Source: Pseudomonadota bacterium (GTDB lineage Bacteria; Pseudomonadota; Gammaproteobacteria; Burkholderiales; SG8-39). From it: a DNA stretch of 5,384 bases. How positions within the stretch are numbered: the first letter of the stretch is position 1; each line of letters opens with the position of its first letter. Position numbers and translations under genes: made by a program. Below the pieces are notes generated by a model. It did no database searches and had not been told where the DNA came from. It worked only from the letters and a program-made list of their open reading frames with translations. Positions 4,882 through 5,384 of this stretch are shown one piece after another. The DNA lies in contig JAJZUK010000113.1 of assembly GCA_021847125.1 (NCBI GenBank), positions 1-5,384 of the forward strand, read 5' to 3'.

Positions 4882-5384
4882 TCAGTCGGCCAGACCTGCG
4901 AACAAAGGCGTGCTCAGATAGCGCTCGCCGAAGGACGGGACGATCACCACGATCAGCTTGCCTTTGTTCTCGGCGCGCTTGGCCACCTCCAGCGCCGCCC
5001 ACACCGCGGCGCCGGAGGAGATGCCCACGAGCAGGCCTTCTTCGCGGGCCATGCGCCGCGCAAAGTTCATCGCGTCGTCGTTCTTCACGCGCACGATCTC
5101 GTCATAGATTTTGGTGTTGAGCACCTTGGGGACGAAACCCGCGCCTATGCCCTGCAGCGGGTGCGGGCCGGCCGCCCCGCCGGAGAGTACGGGCGATGCG
5201 TCGGGTTCGACCGCAATGCACTTGAACGACGGTTTGCGCGCCTTGATCACCTCACCGACCCCGGTGATGGTGCCGCCGGTGCCTATGCCGGACACCAGAA
5301 AATCCGCCTTGCCGTCGGTGTCGCGCCAGATTTCCTCGGCGGTGGTGCGCCGGTGCACCTCGGGATTGGCCGGATTGTCGAACT
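4882..5384 (-). CDS. cysK: Cysteine synthase A (O-acetylserine sulfhydrylase), C-terminal half
   Basis: The frame is open from the right edge to the stop at 4882 and gives 166 residues; the whole enzyme has about 305-325, so the N-terminal half, with the PLP-binding lysine and the TSGNTG substrate loop, lies beyond the window. It makes cysteine from O-acetylserine and sulfide using pyridoxal phosphate in the cytoplasm. Seen directly: [19 protein letters not shown] at the start of the fragment, the phosphate-binding GTGGT loop at fragment residues 34-38, [15 protein letters not shown], the GISSGAA motif carrying the serine that contacts the PLP ring nitrogen, and the C-terminal [17 protein letters not shown] rather than GTTGT and the NPANP segment favour CysK over CysM. 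It ends a little earlier than E. coli CysK. CysB-type regulators control this gene in enteric bacteria; its promoter is outside the window. Confidence 0.95.
   Translation of the reverse strand, partial: FDNPANPEVHRRTTAEEIWRDTDGKADFLVSGIGTGGTITGVGEVIKARKPSFKCIAVEPDASPVLSGGAAGPHPLQGIGAGFVPKVLNTKIYDEIVRVKNDDAMNFARRMAREEGLLVGISSGAAVWAALEVAKRAENKGKLIVVIVPSFGERYLSTPLFAGLAD

Noticed and set aside
4688..5002. 104-residue minus-strand frame overlapping the end of cysK
   Set aside because: It is out of frame with the unmistakable CysK C-terminus on the same strand and is a shadow.

Overview
The window is GC-rich DNA, and its promoter-like motifs and protein sequences fit a betaproteobacterium, probably in or near Burkholderiales. 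That placement is an inference from a CysB-type regulator, a NorM-type MATE pump, a TfoX N-domain protein and codons rich in G/C at the third position. Six protein genes fill most of the window. I see no rRNA, tRNA, insertion sequence or CRISPR array.

Layout: positions 1-1137 (minus) carry a NorM-like multidrug/Na+ antiporter whose C-terminus lies beyond the left edge. It starts with a TTG that overlaps the stop of a CysB-family LysR regulator (1134-2075, minus), so the two probably share a transcript. A divergent promoter region (about 2076-2264) follows, with an AT-rich dyad in front of cysB. Then come two plus-strand genes: a small TfoX N-domain protein (2265-2675) and an unrecognised 216-residue protein (2754-3404) that looks like a transglutaminase/cysteine-protease-fold enzyme. 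Convergent to these, on the minus strand, is a ketopantoate-reductase-like dehydrogenase (3475-4542). A 339-base gap without a convincing gene (4543-4881) holds two GC-rich hairpins. The right edge holds the C-terminal half of a CysK-type cysteine synthase (4882-5384, minus).

How the genes relate: the clearest shared theme is sulfur assimilation. CysB-type regulators control cysteine biosynthesis in response to O-acetylserine/N-acetylserine and sulfate or thiosulfate, and CysK makes cysteine from O-acetylserine and sulfide. They are separated here by three genes with no obvious sulfur role, so this is loose proximity and not an operon. The region looks like ordinary chromosomal housekeeping and accessory content. 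The least explained items are the 216-residue protein, the divergent ketopantoate-reductase-like enzyme and the operator-like dyad in front of cysB.
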